From: Paenibacillus sinopodophylli | GTDB taxonomy: Bacteria; Bacillota; Bacilli; Paenibacillales; Paenibacillaceae | Assembly: GCF_005930355.1 (NCBI RefSeq) | Contig: NZ_VDBO01000008.1 | Coordinates: 1 to 64,000 of the forward strand | DNA length: 64,000 nucleotides | Direction of reading: 5' to 3' | Shown: piece by piece, positions 54,884-63,719 of the stretch | Numbering within the stretch: position 1 is the stretch's first letter | Layout of the letters: each line of letters opens with the position of its first letter | Notes under the pieces: model-generated | The model's input: the letters and a program-made list of their open reading frames with translations, nothing else | Databases searched by the model: none | Told to the model about the DNA's origin: nothing | Position numbers and translations under genes: made by a program

Positions 54884-55504
54884 CTAACGGATCAAGTGAA
54901 GACAAAACTCAAGATCGGCCTGAAGATGCTCCTTCATTAATTGCTCGGCTTTGTTGCCATCATGTGCCCGGATAGCCTCACAAATTTGCTGATGCTCATC
55001 AATGAGAAAAGGACGATGGTAATAGACAACGGTATGCCTGAACAGAAAAATGACAGATTGCATTCGTTCGAACAAGTCGATCATCAGCGAATTGTTGCTA
55101 GCCCCCATTATGATTTCATGGAAGGATTTATTGGCTGCCATGATTTCATCCAGCGTGCCGCTTCTTCCAATATCGACACATCGTTCTAAGGCTATTAGCT
55201 CCTGTTCGGATAAATAAGTAGCTGCACACTGGGCAGCATGGCCTTCTAGCAGCTTTCTCAGCTCGAAGGTATTGCGTAAATCCGTTTGGGAAAGTTTTAC
55301 GACACGTTTATTAACTACAAGTCCTTCTTGCTCCAGCTTACGAATGGACTCGCGAATAGGCGTTCGGCTAACGTTCAAATCTGCGGCCAGCTTTTCCTCA
55401 ATCAGCTTGGAGCCTTGAGCAAGCGTACCGTTTAGAATCATATCACGCAGTGCTTCATAAGACTGCAGGTAGGCTGAACTGGGTTTGGAGCTGTTGTGCT
55501 GCAT
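54884..55504 (-). CDS. GntR-family regulator, FadR/FCD subfamily
   Basis: 206 residues, minus strand. N-terminal winged helix: YLQSYEALRDMILNGTLAQGSKLIEEKLAADLNVSRTPIRESIRKLEQEGLV. C-terminal all-helical FCD ligand domain (TFELRKLLEGHAAQCAA, NKSFHEIIMGASNN, EHQQICEAIRAHDG) with the Asp/His pattern that often binds metal and an organic acid. Divergent from the dehydrogenase-kinase-permease operon. Two palindromes between them are likely operators. The effector is probably the imported sugar acid (inference). Confidence 0.92.
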   Translation of the reverse strand: MQHNSSKPSSAYLQSYEALRDMILNGTLAQGSKLIEEKLAADLNVSRTPIRESIRKLEQEGLVVNKRVVKLSQTDLRNTFELRKLLEGHAAQCAATYLSEQELIALERCVDIGRSGTLDEIMAANKSFHEIIMGASNNSLMIDLFERMQSVIFLFRHTVVYYHRPFLIDEHQQICEAIRAHDGNKAEQLMKEHLQADLEFCLHLIR

Positions 55505-55599
55505 TGTTATTCACCTCTACCGTCTACTTTAGCGAAAAGCGGGAAGATTAACAATGATTATGGACATTGCATTGGTAAATGTATTCAATTAATTAAAAA

Positions 55600-55663
55600 T
55601 TGTATACAAAAATAAAGTTATTGTGTACAATAACGTTGGAGTTAACGAATGATAGCGTTTGCA
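55600..55663. promoter_or_regulatory. Paired GntR operators and cre-like site in the divergent region
   Basis: TTGTATACAA (55600-55609, perfect palindrome) and ATTGTGTACAAT (55620-55631) have centres 21 bp apart, two helical turns. The second overlaps TACAAT, a possible -10 with TATACA 17 bp earlier. ATGATAGCGTTTGCA (55649-55663) is one mismatch from cre. Palindromes of this TTGTNNACAA kind are typical for FCD-type GntR proteins. Confidence 0.68.
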
Positions 55664-55706
55664 ATGTTGGGAATGCATTTTATATGAATCTTGGAGGTAT
55701 CACATC

Positions 55707-56621
55707 ATGAAGAAACGAATTGGATTTATCGGGCTGGGTATTATGGGGCGCCCTATGTCATCGAACTTAATGAAAGCAGGATATGAGCTAAGCGTTTTCG
55801 ATATAAATAAAGAATCAGTAGCCGCGCTTGCAGCGGCAGGAGCTAGGGGAGCAGCATCCCCTAAGGAAGTTGCCGAGCATAGTGAGATCATATTCACGAT
55901 GCTGCCGAACTCCCAGCATGTGAAGGAAGTGATTACGGGAGCAAACGGCATTCTGAATGGAGCATCCAAAGGAAGCATCATTATTGATATGAGCTCTATC
56001 TCACCAGTGGTTTCGAAGGAGCTGGCTAGTTTAGTATCGGAAGCGGGACTGAAAATGCTGGATGCTCCCGTAAGCGGAGGCGAACCGAAAGCGATTGATG
56101 GCACGCTGGCGATTATGGTAGGCGGAGATGAGGAAGTATTTCAGCAGGTTCTAGCTGTTCTGCAGGTGTTGGGCGAAGCAGTTACTTTGGTCGGAGACAA
56201 CGGCTGTGGTGCAACGGCGAAGCTGGCAAATCAAATTATCGTCAATCTTAATATAGCTGCTATGTCGGAAGCGCTCGTCTTTGCTGCAAAGGCTGGCATT
56301 GATGTTGATAAGATGTACCAAGCCATTCGAGGCGGATTAGCGGGCAGCGCGGTGCTGGATGCCAAAGTACCGCTTATTCTAAAACGTAACTTTATTGCTG
56401 GTGGACGTATTGATATTAATTTGAAGGATATGACTAATGTGATGGAGACGGCTCATGATATCGGCGTTCCGCTTCCACTAAGCAGTCAATTATTGGAAAT
56501 TTTTCACGCACTCAAGATTGACGGCAAAGCGGCTGACGATCATGGAGGCATCGTGCAATATTTCGAGAAGTTGGCGGGTGTAGAAGTACAAGGTGTCAAA
56601 AGCGAGGTGGCTGGAACATGA
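55707..56621 (+). CDS. Beta-hydroxyacid dehydrogenase (L-threonate / 2-hydroxy-3-oxopropionate reductase type)
   Basis: 304 residues, ATG 55707 with GGAGGT 8 nt upstream. NAD(P)-binding GFIGLGIMGRPMSSNLMKAG, substrate motif DAPVSGGEPKAIDGTLAIMVGG, and catalytic Lys in GCGATAKLANQIIVNLN. The family includes LtnD (L-threonate to 2-oxo-tetronate) and GarR (tartronate semialdehyde to glycerate). The overlap with a four-carbon acid sugar kinase gene favours the LtnD role, but GarR cannot be excluded. Confidence 0.88.
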   Translation: MKKRIGFIGLGIMGRPMSSNLMKAGYELSVFDINKESVAALAAAGARGAASPKEVAEHSEIIFTMLPNSQHVKEVITGANGILNGASKGSIIIDMSSISPVVSKELASLVSEAGLKMLDAPVSGGEPKAIDGTLAIMVGGDEEVFQQVLAVLQVLGEAVTLVGDNGCGATAKLANQIIVNLNIAAMSEALVFAAKAGIDVDKMYQAIRGGLAGSAVLDAKVPLILKRNFIAGGRIDINLKDMTNVMETAHDIGVPLPLSSQLLEIFHALKIDGKAADDHGGIVQYFEKLAGVEVQGVKSEVAGT

Positions 56622-58072
56622 AGAGCGGAGCAGCACAGACATCACTTGTAAATTTGCAGGCTGATTTGCCAAAAGAGTGGGACAACGGGGGCATACGACA
56701 GCAGATTAACCTAATTAACCAATCCCGAGGAAGAAAGATCATTGTATTGGACGATGATCCTACAGGAGTTCAGACTGTTCATGATATTGATGTTCTGACG
56801 ATGTGGGATAAGGAGCTGCTGCGAGAAGCGTTTGCAGCGCCAGAATCGTTGTTCTATATTTTGACCAATACTAGAGGGCTGGACGCGTCAACGGCTGAGC
56901 AAATCAACCGTGAAATTGCTCAAAATGTGCAGGCTGTAGCAGCAGAAACGAATAAAAGCTTTACGTTTATTAGCCGCAGCGATTCGATGCTGCGAGGCTA
57001 TTATCCGATGGAAACTGATGTACTTGCAGAAGAGGTATCTCATTTAAGCGGTCGTACCTTTGATGGACAACTGATTATTCCAGCTTTTTTCGAAGCGGGC
57101 CGTATAACGTTTAACAATATTCATTACATGGTGGAGAATGGACAGCTGATTCCTGTTCATGAGACTGAATTCGCAAAGGATAAGGTGTTCGGTTATGAGC
57201 ACGGTAATTTGACGGAATGGGTAGAAGAGAAAACCGAAGGTCGAATCAAGGCGTCACAATGTCTTGTTATTTCATTGGAAGTAATCCGTAAGGGGCCAGC
57301 TGCCGTCAAAGCCGTGCTGCTTGAGGCCACAGGTAATATACCTATTATTATTAATGTTCTCACCTATGCGGATATGGATGTGTTGTCACTAGCACTATTG
57401 CAAGCAGAGGATGACGGGAAATCCTTCATTTTCCGTACAGCGGCATCGTTTGTGAAATCGTACGCAGGTATTTCTGATCAAGATTATCTGCCTCAGGATA
57501 AACTGATTGCGGACAAGCAGGATCAACATGGCGGAATCATTGTGGTAGGTTCATATGTGCAAAAAACAACACGTCAGCTGGAACAGCTCCTAACATTCCC
57601 AGGAATTATCAGTCTGGAAATCGATGTAGAGCGTGTACTTCATCCCGAGGACTACAAGCTTGAATTGAACCGAGTCATTGCTGAAGCAAACAAGCATATT
57701 GCCAAAGGCCAAAATGTCGTTGTATACAGCAGCCGCAAGCTTATAGCAGTTGAGAGCAAAGCTGATAATTTCAAAATTAGCCAGACCGTATCGAGAGCTC
57801 TGGTTGAGATTGTGCAGTCGCTTGAGGTTGTACCTAAGTTTATTATCGCCAAAGGCGGCATTACCTCCAGCGATGTGGCAACGAAGGGACTTGCGATTCG
57901 GAAGGCAAGGGTGGTTGGTCAAGCAGCTGCAGGTATTCCCGTATGGCTGACAGGTGAAGAAGCTAAGTTTAGCGGTATTCCTTACATCGTGTTCCCAGGA
58001 AATGTTGGCAATGAGCGGACCCTGTTGGAAACGGTGGAGAAAATCGAAGGAATACGATTGTCCTCGCTATGA
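56618..58072 (+). CDS. Four-carbon acid sugar kinase (OtnK/DtnK type, DUF1537)
   Basis: 484 residues, ATG overlapping the previous stop by 4 nt. N-terminal acid-binding domain with IIVLDDDPTGVQTVHDIDVL and FISRSDSMLRGYYPMET; C-terminal ATP-binding domain with IIAKGGITSSDVATKGL and YIVFPGNVGNE. Known members phosphorylate 2-oxo-tetronate, D-threonate or D-erythronate at the 4-hydroxyl. The usual next enzyme, an OtnC-type aldolase/decarboxylase or PdxA2 dehydrogenase, is not in the window. Confidence 0.9.
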   Translation: MKSGAAQTSLVNLQADLPKEWDNGGIRQQINLINQSRGRKIIVLDDDPTGVQTVHDIDVLTMWDKELLREAFAAPESLFYILTNTRGLDASTAEQINREIAQNVQAVAAETNKSFTFISRSDSMLRGYYPMETDVLAEEVSHLSGRTFDGQLIIPAFFEAGRITFNNIHYMVENGQLIPVHETEFAKDKVFGYEHGNLTEWVEEKTEGRIKASQCLVISLEVIRKGPAAVKAVLLEATGNIPIIINVLTYADMDVLSLALLQAEDDGKSFIFRTAASFVKSYAGISDQDYLPQDKLIADKQDQHGGIIVVGSYVQKTTRQLEQLLTFPGIISLEIDVERVLHPEDYKLELNRVIAEANKHIAKGQNVVVYSSRKLIAVESKADNFKISQTVSRALVEIVQSLEVVPKFIIAKGGITSSDVATKGLAIRKARVVGQAAAGIPVWLTGEEAKFSGIPYIVFPGNVGNERTLLETVEKIEGIRLSSL

Positions 58073-58127
58073 GTCAGTTCGTTTCCCTATTTGCAAACAG
58101 GGCTTGACCCTGTCTTCTTTCGACAAA

Positions 58128-58144
58128 GAGAAAGCGTTCTCACA
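58128..58144 (+). promoter_or_regulatory. cre-like palindrome before the GntP permease gene
   Basis: AGAGAAAGCGTTCTCAC is nearly palindromic and one base from the cre consensus. It lies in the 90-nt gap between kinase and permease. Confidence 0.45.
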
Positions 58145-58162
58145 AAATAAGGAGGTCTACAC

Positions 58163-59521
58163 ATGTACTCAGTATTTGGACTCAGCCATGATGCAAGTTT
58201 GCTGCTGTATGCACTCATTTCCATCATCGGGTTGATTCTGCTCATCGCCAAATTTAAAATGAACCCATTTGTTTCACTTATTATAGGTGCTGTATTCATG
58301 GGGCTTATCTCAGGAATGCCGTTGATGGATATCGTGAAGTCGTATCAGGAGGGTGTTGCAAGCGTACTAGGCTTCATTGCGATCGTGCTGGGGCTTGGGA
58401 CGATGCTTGGCAAGCTGATGGCCGAATCCGGAGGAGCCGAACGAATTGCGAAAACGCTTGTTAAGGTATTCGGAGAGAAGAATGTCCACTGGGCGATGAT
58501 GGTCGTTGCTGTAATTTGCGGTATTCCAGTGTTTATACAAGTCGGTATTGTCTTGTTGTTCCCGCTTGTATTCGTTATTGCCAAGCAAACGGGAACCTCG
58601 CTTATCAAAATCGGAATTTCACTTGTGGCAGGTTTAGCTGTTGTGCATAGTCTCATTCCGCCGCATCCGGCAGCAATGCTGGCAGTAGGCATTTTCAATG
58701 CGAACATTGGCAAAACGATCTTTTTAGCGCTTATTGTTTCTTTGCCTGCGGCAGCGATTGCCGGTCCGATTTACGGATCATGGATTTCCAAACGTATCAA
58801 GGTAGAAACATCCAGCGAACTTATGGAACAATTTACAGAAACGAAAGAAAGAGAACTTCCTGGCTTCTGGATCACGCTGTTTACGATTTTATTGCCAGTC
58901 ATTCTTATGCTATTCGCGACGATTGTTGATCTTATTTTACCAGCTGAGAACGGCTTTAGAATGGTTGTTGATTTCATCGGCAGTCCAATTATTGCACTAT
59001 TGCTTGCGTTGCTGTTCTCACTATATTCTTTCGGTTATGCACGGGGCTTCTCGAGCAAAGAGCTGCTTAAATTTACGAACGATTGCCTTGGCCCAGTTGC
59101 ATCAATTATCTTATTGATTGGCGCCGGAGGCGGTTTCAATAAAATATTGACAGCCAGCGGCGTTGGCGATGCGATCGCCAGCTTTGCCCAGCATGCTCAT
59201 CTGTCACCACTAGTACTCGCCTTTGTTATTGCAGGTCTTATACGGGCAGCTGTTGGTTCAGCGACTGTAGCAATGACGACAGCAGCAGGTATTGTTGCCC
59301 CGCTTGCGGTCATGATGCCTGACGTCAGTCCAGAGCTGCTCGTGCTCGCTACGGGCGCAGGCTCTATTATTTTATCTCATGTCAATGATTCAGGCTTCTG
59401 GATTGTGAAGGAATATATGAATTTATCGGTTCCGCAAACGTTAAAAACATGGACAGTGATGGAGACGATACTTGGTTTTACCGCATTTGGCATCGTTATG
59501 CTTCTGAGTCTTGTCGTTTAG
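58163..59521 (+). CDS. GntP-family gluconate/sugar-acid:proton symporter
   Basis: 452 residues, AAGGAGGT 9 nt upstream. About 12 membrane segments. GntP patterns include FVSLIIGAVFMGLISGMP, GTMLGKLMAESGGAERIA, LIPPHPAAMLAVGIF and HVNDSGFWIVKEYM. The family imports gluconate, threonate, erythronate and similar acids with protons. Its place after dehydrogenase and kinase implies it brings in their substrate. Confidence 0.93.
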   Translation: MYSVFGLSHDASLLLYALISIIGLILLIAKFKMNPFVSLIIGAVFMGLISGMPLMDIVKSYQEGVASVLGFIAIVLGLGTMLGKLMAESGGAERIAKTLVKVFGEKNVHWAMMVVAVICGIPVFIQVGIVLLFPLVFVIAKQTGTSLIKIGISLVAGLAVVHSLIPPHPAAMLAVGIFNANIGKTIFLALIVSLPAAAIAGPIYGSWISKRIKVETSSELMEQFTETKERELPGFWITLFTILLPVILMLFATIVDLILPAENGFRMVVDFIGSPIIALLLALLFSLYSFGYARGFSSKELLKFTNDCLGPVASIILLIGAGGGFNKILTASGVGDAIASFAQHAHLSPLVLAFVIAGLIRAAVGSATVAMTTAAGIVAPLAVMMPDVSPELLVLATGAGSIILSHVNDSGFWIVKEYMNLSVPQTLKTWTVMETILGFTAFGIVMLLSLVV

Positions 59522-59548
59522 CGGACTAAAATTGACTGATGATTAAGT

Positions 59549-59594
59549 AAAGGTTTTGCCCAAGTTCGCTGAACTTGGGCAAAACCTTTTTTCA
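59549..59594 (+). terminator. Terminator of the sugar-acid operon
   Basis: 19-bp near-perfect stem AAAGGTTTTGCCCAAGTTC / GAACTTGGGCAAAACCTTT with a GCT loop and trailing TTTTTC. Confidence 0.9.
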
Positions 59595-59797
59595 ATTATA
59601 GGAAAGGATATGATTTCGCCATCCTTACTCTATATTTCTCGGAATGACATGCGTCGCGCCGCCAAAGGGTGGAGACAGCCGTTTCACCCTTGTATGAATT
59701 CACTTGAAGATAGGTGATTCAGGCGTTAAGCACAAACCGGTTTCGAAAACATTGCAAATATTGGTATTACATCCTATATGAAGGCTTCGGTAAATTC
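59595..59797. other. Intergenic region without recognised genes
   Basis: About 200 bp between the terminator and the galactanase promoter. No frame with a ribosome-binding site and no convincing structured RNA was seen. Confidence 0.5.
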
Positions 59798-59830
59798 TAT
59801 AATTAAGTTACACAATTGGAAGCGCATACA
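59798..59830 (+). promoter_or_regulatory. Promoter -10 and consensus cre site of the galactanase gene
   Basis: TATAAT at 59798-59803 without a good -35. TTGGAAGCGCATACA at 59816-59830 fits cre consensus WTGNAANCGNWNNCW at every position and lies just after the expected start site, where CcpA acts as a roadblock. The missing -35 hints at an activator. Confidence 0.72.
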
Positions 59831-59872
59831 AGTATGCAGTGATGAGCCAAACTATTTCAAGGAGGCAAAACA

Positions 59873-60916
59873 ATGTGGAAAAAGGTTTGCAGTGTCGTAC
59901 TCGCACTATTGCTGGTAATGAGTGTTTTTGGCGTGAATCAGGGTACTCCGTCAAGGGTAAGCGCAGCTCCTGCATTCGCGAAAGGTGCAGACATCAGCTG
60001 GGTAGCCGGCATGGAGGCGCAAGGGTATACTTGGAAGGATAAAAACGGGGTAACAAGGGACATTGTTCAAATTCTGAAGCAGGATTACCAAATCAATTCT
60101 GTACGCATACGGGTTTTCGTCAACCCTTCTTCGAGCTATGGCAACGGGTATATGAATAAGGAGCGCGCAGCTGCCTTAGCTAAGCGAGCGAAGGATGCTG
60201 GGATGAGTGTCATGCTAACGCTGCATTACAGCGATTCATGGGCAGATCCTGGACAGCAGACAAAACCGGCTGGTTGGGCAAGCTATACGTTCCAGCAGTT
60301 GATGGACGCCGTGTGGAATCATACGCGCGAGGTCATGACCGCTATGCAAAGCAAAGGAGTCACACCTGATTGGGTGCAGATTGGCAACGAAACGAACGAT
60401 GGCATGCTCTGGAATGACGGTAAAGCATCTTTGAATATGAAAAACTACGCATGGCTGATCAACACAGGCCACAATGCGGTGAAGTCTATTAGTACTGCAA
60501 CAAAAACAATTGTCCACTTGGCGAATGGCTATGACAATAGTGTGTTTGTTTGGAATATCGGTGGCCTGATCGCTAACGGAGCAGCCTTCGATATTATCGG
60601 AATGTCGCTGTATCCTTCCAGCACAGATTGGTCGTCTAAGGTCACACAAACGATCAGCAATTCAAACAATATGATTTCTCGCTACGGCAAGCCGGTCATG
60701 ATTACCGAAATCGGCATGGATTATAACCAGCCTGCTGCTGCCAAAAGCTTCGTTGCGGATATTAAGACCAAGATTCGCAATATAACGGGAGGAAATGGGC
60801 TTGGTGTTTTTTATTGGGAGCCGCAGGCAACACCTGGCTATAACGGAGGTTATAACAAGGGAGCATGGCAGGCTGATGGCAAACCGACGATCGCGCTGGA
60901 AGGCTTCTTAAATTAG
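59873..60916 (+). CDS. ganB: Secreted endo-beta-1,4-galactanase, GH53
   Basis: 347 residues, AAGGAGG 8 nt upstream. Signal peptide about 1-31 (MWKKVCSVVLALLLVMSVFG, cut near SAA-P). Single GH53 barrel: FAKGADISWVAGMEAQGY, SVRIRVFVNP, MLTLHYSDSWADPGQQTKP. Acid/base Glu173 lies in VQIGNETNDGMLW and nucleophile Glu279 in MITEIGMDYN. GVFYWEPQATPGYNGG is near the end. It cuts galactan side chains of pectin outside the cell. No binding module is attached. Glucose repression is likely through the upstream cre site. Confidence 0.95.
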   Translation: MWKKVCSVVLALLLVMSVFGVNQGTPSRVSAAPAFAKGADISWVAGMEAQGYTWKDKNGVTRDIVQILKQDYQINSVRIRVFVNPSSSYGNGYMNKERAAALAKRAKDAGMSVMLTLHYSDSWADPGQQTKPAGWASYTFQQLMDAVWNHTREVMTAMQSKGVTPDWVQIGNETNDGMLWNDGKASLNMKNYAWLINTGHNAVKSISTATKTIVHLANGYDNSVFVWNIGGLIANGAAFDIIGMSLYPSSTDWSSKVTQTISNSNNMISRYGKPVMITEIGMDYNQPAAAKSFVADIKTKIRNITGGNGLGVFYWEPQATPGYNGGYNKGAWQADGKPTIALEGFLN

Positions 60917-60917
60917 T

Positions 60918-60966
60918 GAAAACGACCAATCATGAGCTCTTAGGAGCTTGCGATTGGTCGTTTTCT
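60918..60966 (+). terminator. Terminator after the galactanase gene
   Basis: Stem AAAACGACCAATC / GATTGGTCGTTTT with an inner GAGCTC-type pairing, then TTTTCTTT. Confidence 0.85.
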
Positions 60967-61039
60967 TTGAAATATAGGAAAGTATATACATTTGCATTTA
61001 CTTTCTCTATTCGTTTCGACGAAACGAGGACGTCTATTA

Positions 61040-61066
61040 AAAGGACGCCGTCAGGCGTTTCTTCTT
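61040..61066 (-). terminator. Terminator of the coiled-coil gene
   Basis: On the minus strand AACGCC, loop TGAC, GGCGTC then CTTTTAAT, just after the stop codon. Short stem, moderate support. Confidence 0.5.
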
Positions 61067-61071
61067 AAGCT

Positions 61072-61383
61072 CTAATCGTTTAGTTCCTTCTGCTGATCCT
61101 TCGCCAATTGCTGCCTAAGCTCAGCGTTCTTGGCGGTAAGTTGCTTAGCTATAGTAAGCTGAGCGGTATCGAGTCTGACCACTTCTTCATTCAGCTTCGT
61201 TATTTGTGACATTTTGCTGCTCAAATCAGTGGGGGAGGAGCTAAGCTTCACGCTTTTCTGAAGCTGTTTTATTTTGGCAAGCGACTTTTCCTTCTTACTC
61301 TTGCCTGTGGAGGCTTGCTTCTGAAGGTCAGCGATCTCTCTCTTGAGCCGGCTTATAATTGATGTTGTGAAGCTAATAGACAT
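61072..61383 (-). CDS. Small coiled-coil hypothetical protein
   Basis: 103 residues, minus strand, ATG at 61383 with GAGGTG 6 nt upstream, which supports a real gene. Nearly all helical with two coiled-coil stretches: residues about 8-50, Lys-rich (LKREIADLQKQ, KSKKEKSLAKIKQLQK), and 60-100 (ITKLNEEVVRL, TAKNAELRQQL). No signal peptide, no membrane segment, no recognised family. The general look resembles small helical T7SS-type or DUF5082-like proteins, but that is not established. Stands alone between the galactanase and a two-component system. Confidence 0.65.
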   Translation of the reverse strand: MSISFTTSIISRLKREIADLQKQASTGKSKKEKSLAKIKQLQKSVKLSSSPTDLSSKMSQITKLNEEVVRLDTAQLTIAKQLTAKNAELRQQLAKDQQKELND

Positions 61384-61901
61384 TCGAGCACCTCATAATC
61401 GTATAGTGTTGCATCATTTTATTTTACTATACATGGTCTGTTTAAGCGAGAAAGAAAGACAAGGGAGACCAAGCAGCATATGGGGTCCTTCCCTTAAATC
61501 CGTTCATCCCGTACGGGATGAACGAAACTTTGCTCTCAACAATCAAGCTTTTGTTGCTGCTGGGAGCTGCTTCGTTTTTCCTTTGAGGGCTTGCGAACGA
61601 TGAATCGGCCTAAAAACAGGAGTAACGGCGAGACTTCGATTTCTCTCACCATTCATTTATATGCCCGTGCGGCTTCGCCATTCCCTCCCTTGATAGTAGG
61701 ATACTTGTATATGCAAAACATAGTGAAGTATTATTAAAAGTTGTAGCATGAAACGTGTACAGTTGAATTATAGGAATGTATAGCATTTCGCCAACATTTT
61801 CTATATTTTTACGCGAAACGTTAGCTTAGCAGCCAGAGGACGGCTTTAGCTGTTTACGCTTGCATGGGGTACCCACCTCATACACGGGAGAGGAGCTTCT
61901 A
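61384..61901. other. Long intergenic region with a perfect palindrome
   Basis: About 520 bp without a supported gene. It holds a perfect 24-bp palindrome at 61501-61524 (arm CGTTCATCCCGT) and presumably the promoter of the kinase gene. No clear -35/-10 pair stands out. Confidence 0.6.
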
Positions 61902-63719
61902 TTGAAAGGCGATAACTTATACGACAGCTATGTGAAAAATAACGCTTTTATGAAAATGATCCTGTTGTTTGCTCTGATTACTACCGTCACCATCGTGACG
62001 TTTTCTTATTTCATGTTCAATGTGATGTCTGAATCGATCGTCCGAAACGAGCTTGAGAATCAGAAAAAAGCGATGGAAAGCGTGAATAGCTATATGACCC
62101 GTAAATACGAATCGGTGCAGTCTATCATGCTGGATGTATACAGGAATGAGTCGTTATCGCTTCATCTCGCTTATTTCTTGCAGCATCCATTCGAGGATTA
62201 CATGAAATATCAGTTGGACCAATATGCCAATGAGACGAATATCGATATGCCTAAGGGACTCGAGTATTTCGAGAACAAGATGGATGCAGACTCCGATATC
62301 AAAAATTTGATGCTGTACAGCTCGGAGAAGCAATTTCTATTCGCTTATAAACAGGGGCGTGTGACAAAGCTGATCGATACGAACGCTTCCCGTTCCTATA
62401 TACCTGATGCGATGGCACTTGAGAATGCAATGGTATCGGTTCCGAACGAATGGGTTCGCAGCGCAATCGATCAAGATGACCCTAAGCTATATGCGATGCG
62501 TGTGTCGGTCACGGATAAAAACTCACTAAAAAACTTAGGGCAATTGCTCGTTTATTTCAATTCGGATCGAATTAAGAGTGCGCTGGACAGCTATAAGGAG
62601 CAATTGAAGGGTTATATCATTGTACTTGGACCGGCCGGACAGGTGCTTTTTGATTCCTCGGACAAGTATTATGGAGCTAAATATCCATACGCGGATCAGA
62701 TCGATTCTCTATACAATACAGCTATGCTGGAGGAAGAGTCTTATGTGACGACGCTGACTCAGAACCAAGCCGGCTATTTGGTTGTAGGTGTAGCGCCCAA
62801 AGCTGAGGTCGCGGCTGCTTATGATGGGCTGAGGCGTACCATTATTCTAATTAGCGCTGTTTGTATTGTGATGGTACTGCTGGTACCTGTGCTGGTCGTT
62901 ATCAATTTCGCCAAACGGACCAACAAAATTATTCGATTTATGCGGAAGGTGGAGAACGGTGATCTGTCTGCGCGTATCCAAGACGAGAAGGAGGACGAGC
63001 TTGGTCAAATATCACGCAGCTTTAACGATATGCTTGATGAGCTGACTCGCCATATCGACCGCGTCTACAAGGCAGAGATCAAACAGAAGCATACGGAGCT
63101 TGCTGCGCTTCAAGCGAGGGTGAACCCCCATTTTCTGTACAATACACTGGAAGTCATTCGCATGCGTGCCATATCACAGGGCGCTAAGGATGTTGGGGAA
63201 ATGATCTATAGCTTGTCGGTTCTGTTCAAAAGCTTCGTCCAGCCAAAGGGCGAGAATACATTGAAGGACGAGCTGGAAACTTCACGCCTTTATCTGGAGC
63301 TGTTCCGTATTCGCTATAAAGATAAGCTGTCCTACGAAATTTGCTGTGACGAAGCGTTATTGCAACGAAGCGTTATGCGAATGGCGCTCCAGCCGATTAT
63401 CGAGAACTACGTTGTACACGGACTTGAACCGCGCAGGTTGGATAATCGAATTCGAATTCAGGTGCTGCAAGTGGAGGGGCGGGTTCGCATTCAAGCAGAA
63501 GATAACGGCAGAGGTATAGATAGCGTCCGTTTGGAAGCGATTCGGGAGTCGCTTGATGCTGTAGAGGAGTCGGGTGAATCCTTCGGCCTGCGCAGCGTTC
63601 ACGAGAGGCTCAAGCTGCTCTATGGTGTGGAGTATGGACTTGAGATTACAAGTACGCCGGACGTTGGTACGATCGTGACGTTTGAATTTCCAGATACGGA
63701 GGACAAGCAGCATGTATAG
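61902..63719 (+). CDS. Sensor histidine kinase, YesM family (second pair)
   Basis: 605 residues from TTG 61902, chosen because GGAGAGGAG lies 6 nt upstream; an upstream in-frame extension lacks one. Membrane helix (MILLFALITTVTIVTFSYF), external sensor domain about 45-310, second helix (TIILISAVCIVMVLLVPVLVV), HAMP (FMRKVENGDLSARI), and His_kinase with His410 in VNPHFLYNTLE. N-box IENYVVHG (Asn kept) and lid EDNGRGI. Probably senses a carbohydrate signal; a transporter is expected just outside the window. Confidence 0.92.
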   Translation: MKGDNLYDSYVKNNAFMKMILLFALITTVTIVTFSYFMFNVMSESIVRNELENQKKAMESVNSYMTRKYESVQSIMLDVYRNESLSLHLAYFLQHPFEDYMKYQLDQYANETNIDMPKGLEYFENKMDADSDIKNLMLYSSEKQFLFAYKQGRVTKLIDTNASRSYIPDAMALENAMVSVPNEWVRSAIDQDDPKLYAMRVSVTDKNSLKNLGQLLVYFNSDRIKSALDSYKEQLKGYIIVLGPAGQVLFDSSDKYYGAKYPYADQIDSLYNTAMLEEESYVTTLTQNQAGYLVVGVAPKAEVAAAYDGLRRTIILISAVCIVMVLLVPVLVVINFAKRTNKIIRFMRKVENGDLSARIQDEKEDELGQISRSFNDMLDELTRHIDRVYKAEIKQKHTELAALQARVNPHFLYNTLEVIRMRAISQGAKDVGEMIYSLSVLFKSFVQPKGENTLKDELETSRLYLELFRIRYKDKLSYEICCDEALLQRSVMRMALQPIIENYVVHGLEPRRLDNRIRIQVLQVEGRVRIQAEDNGRGIDSVRLEAIRESLDAVEESGESFGLRSVHERLKLLYGVEYGLEITSTPDVGTIVTFEFPDTEDKQHV

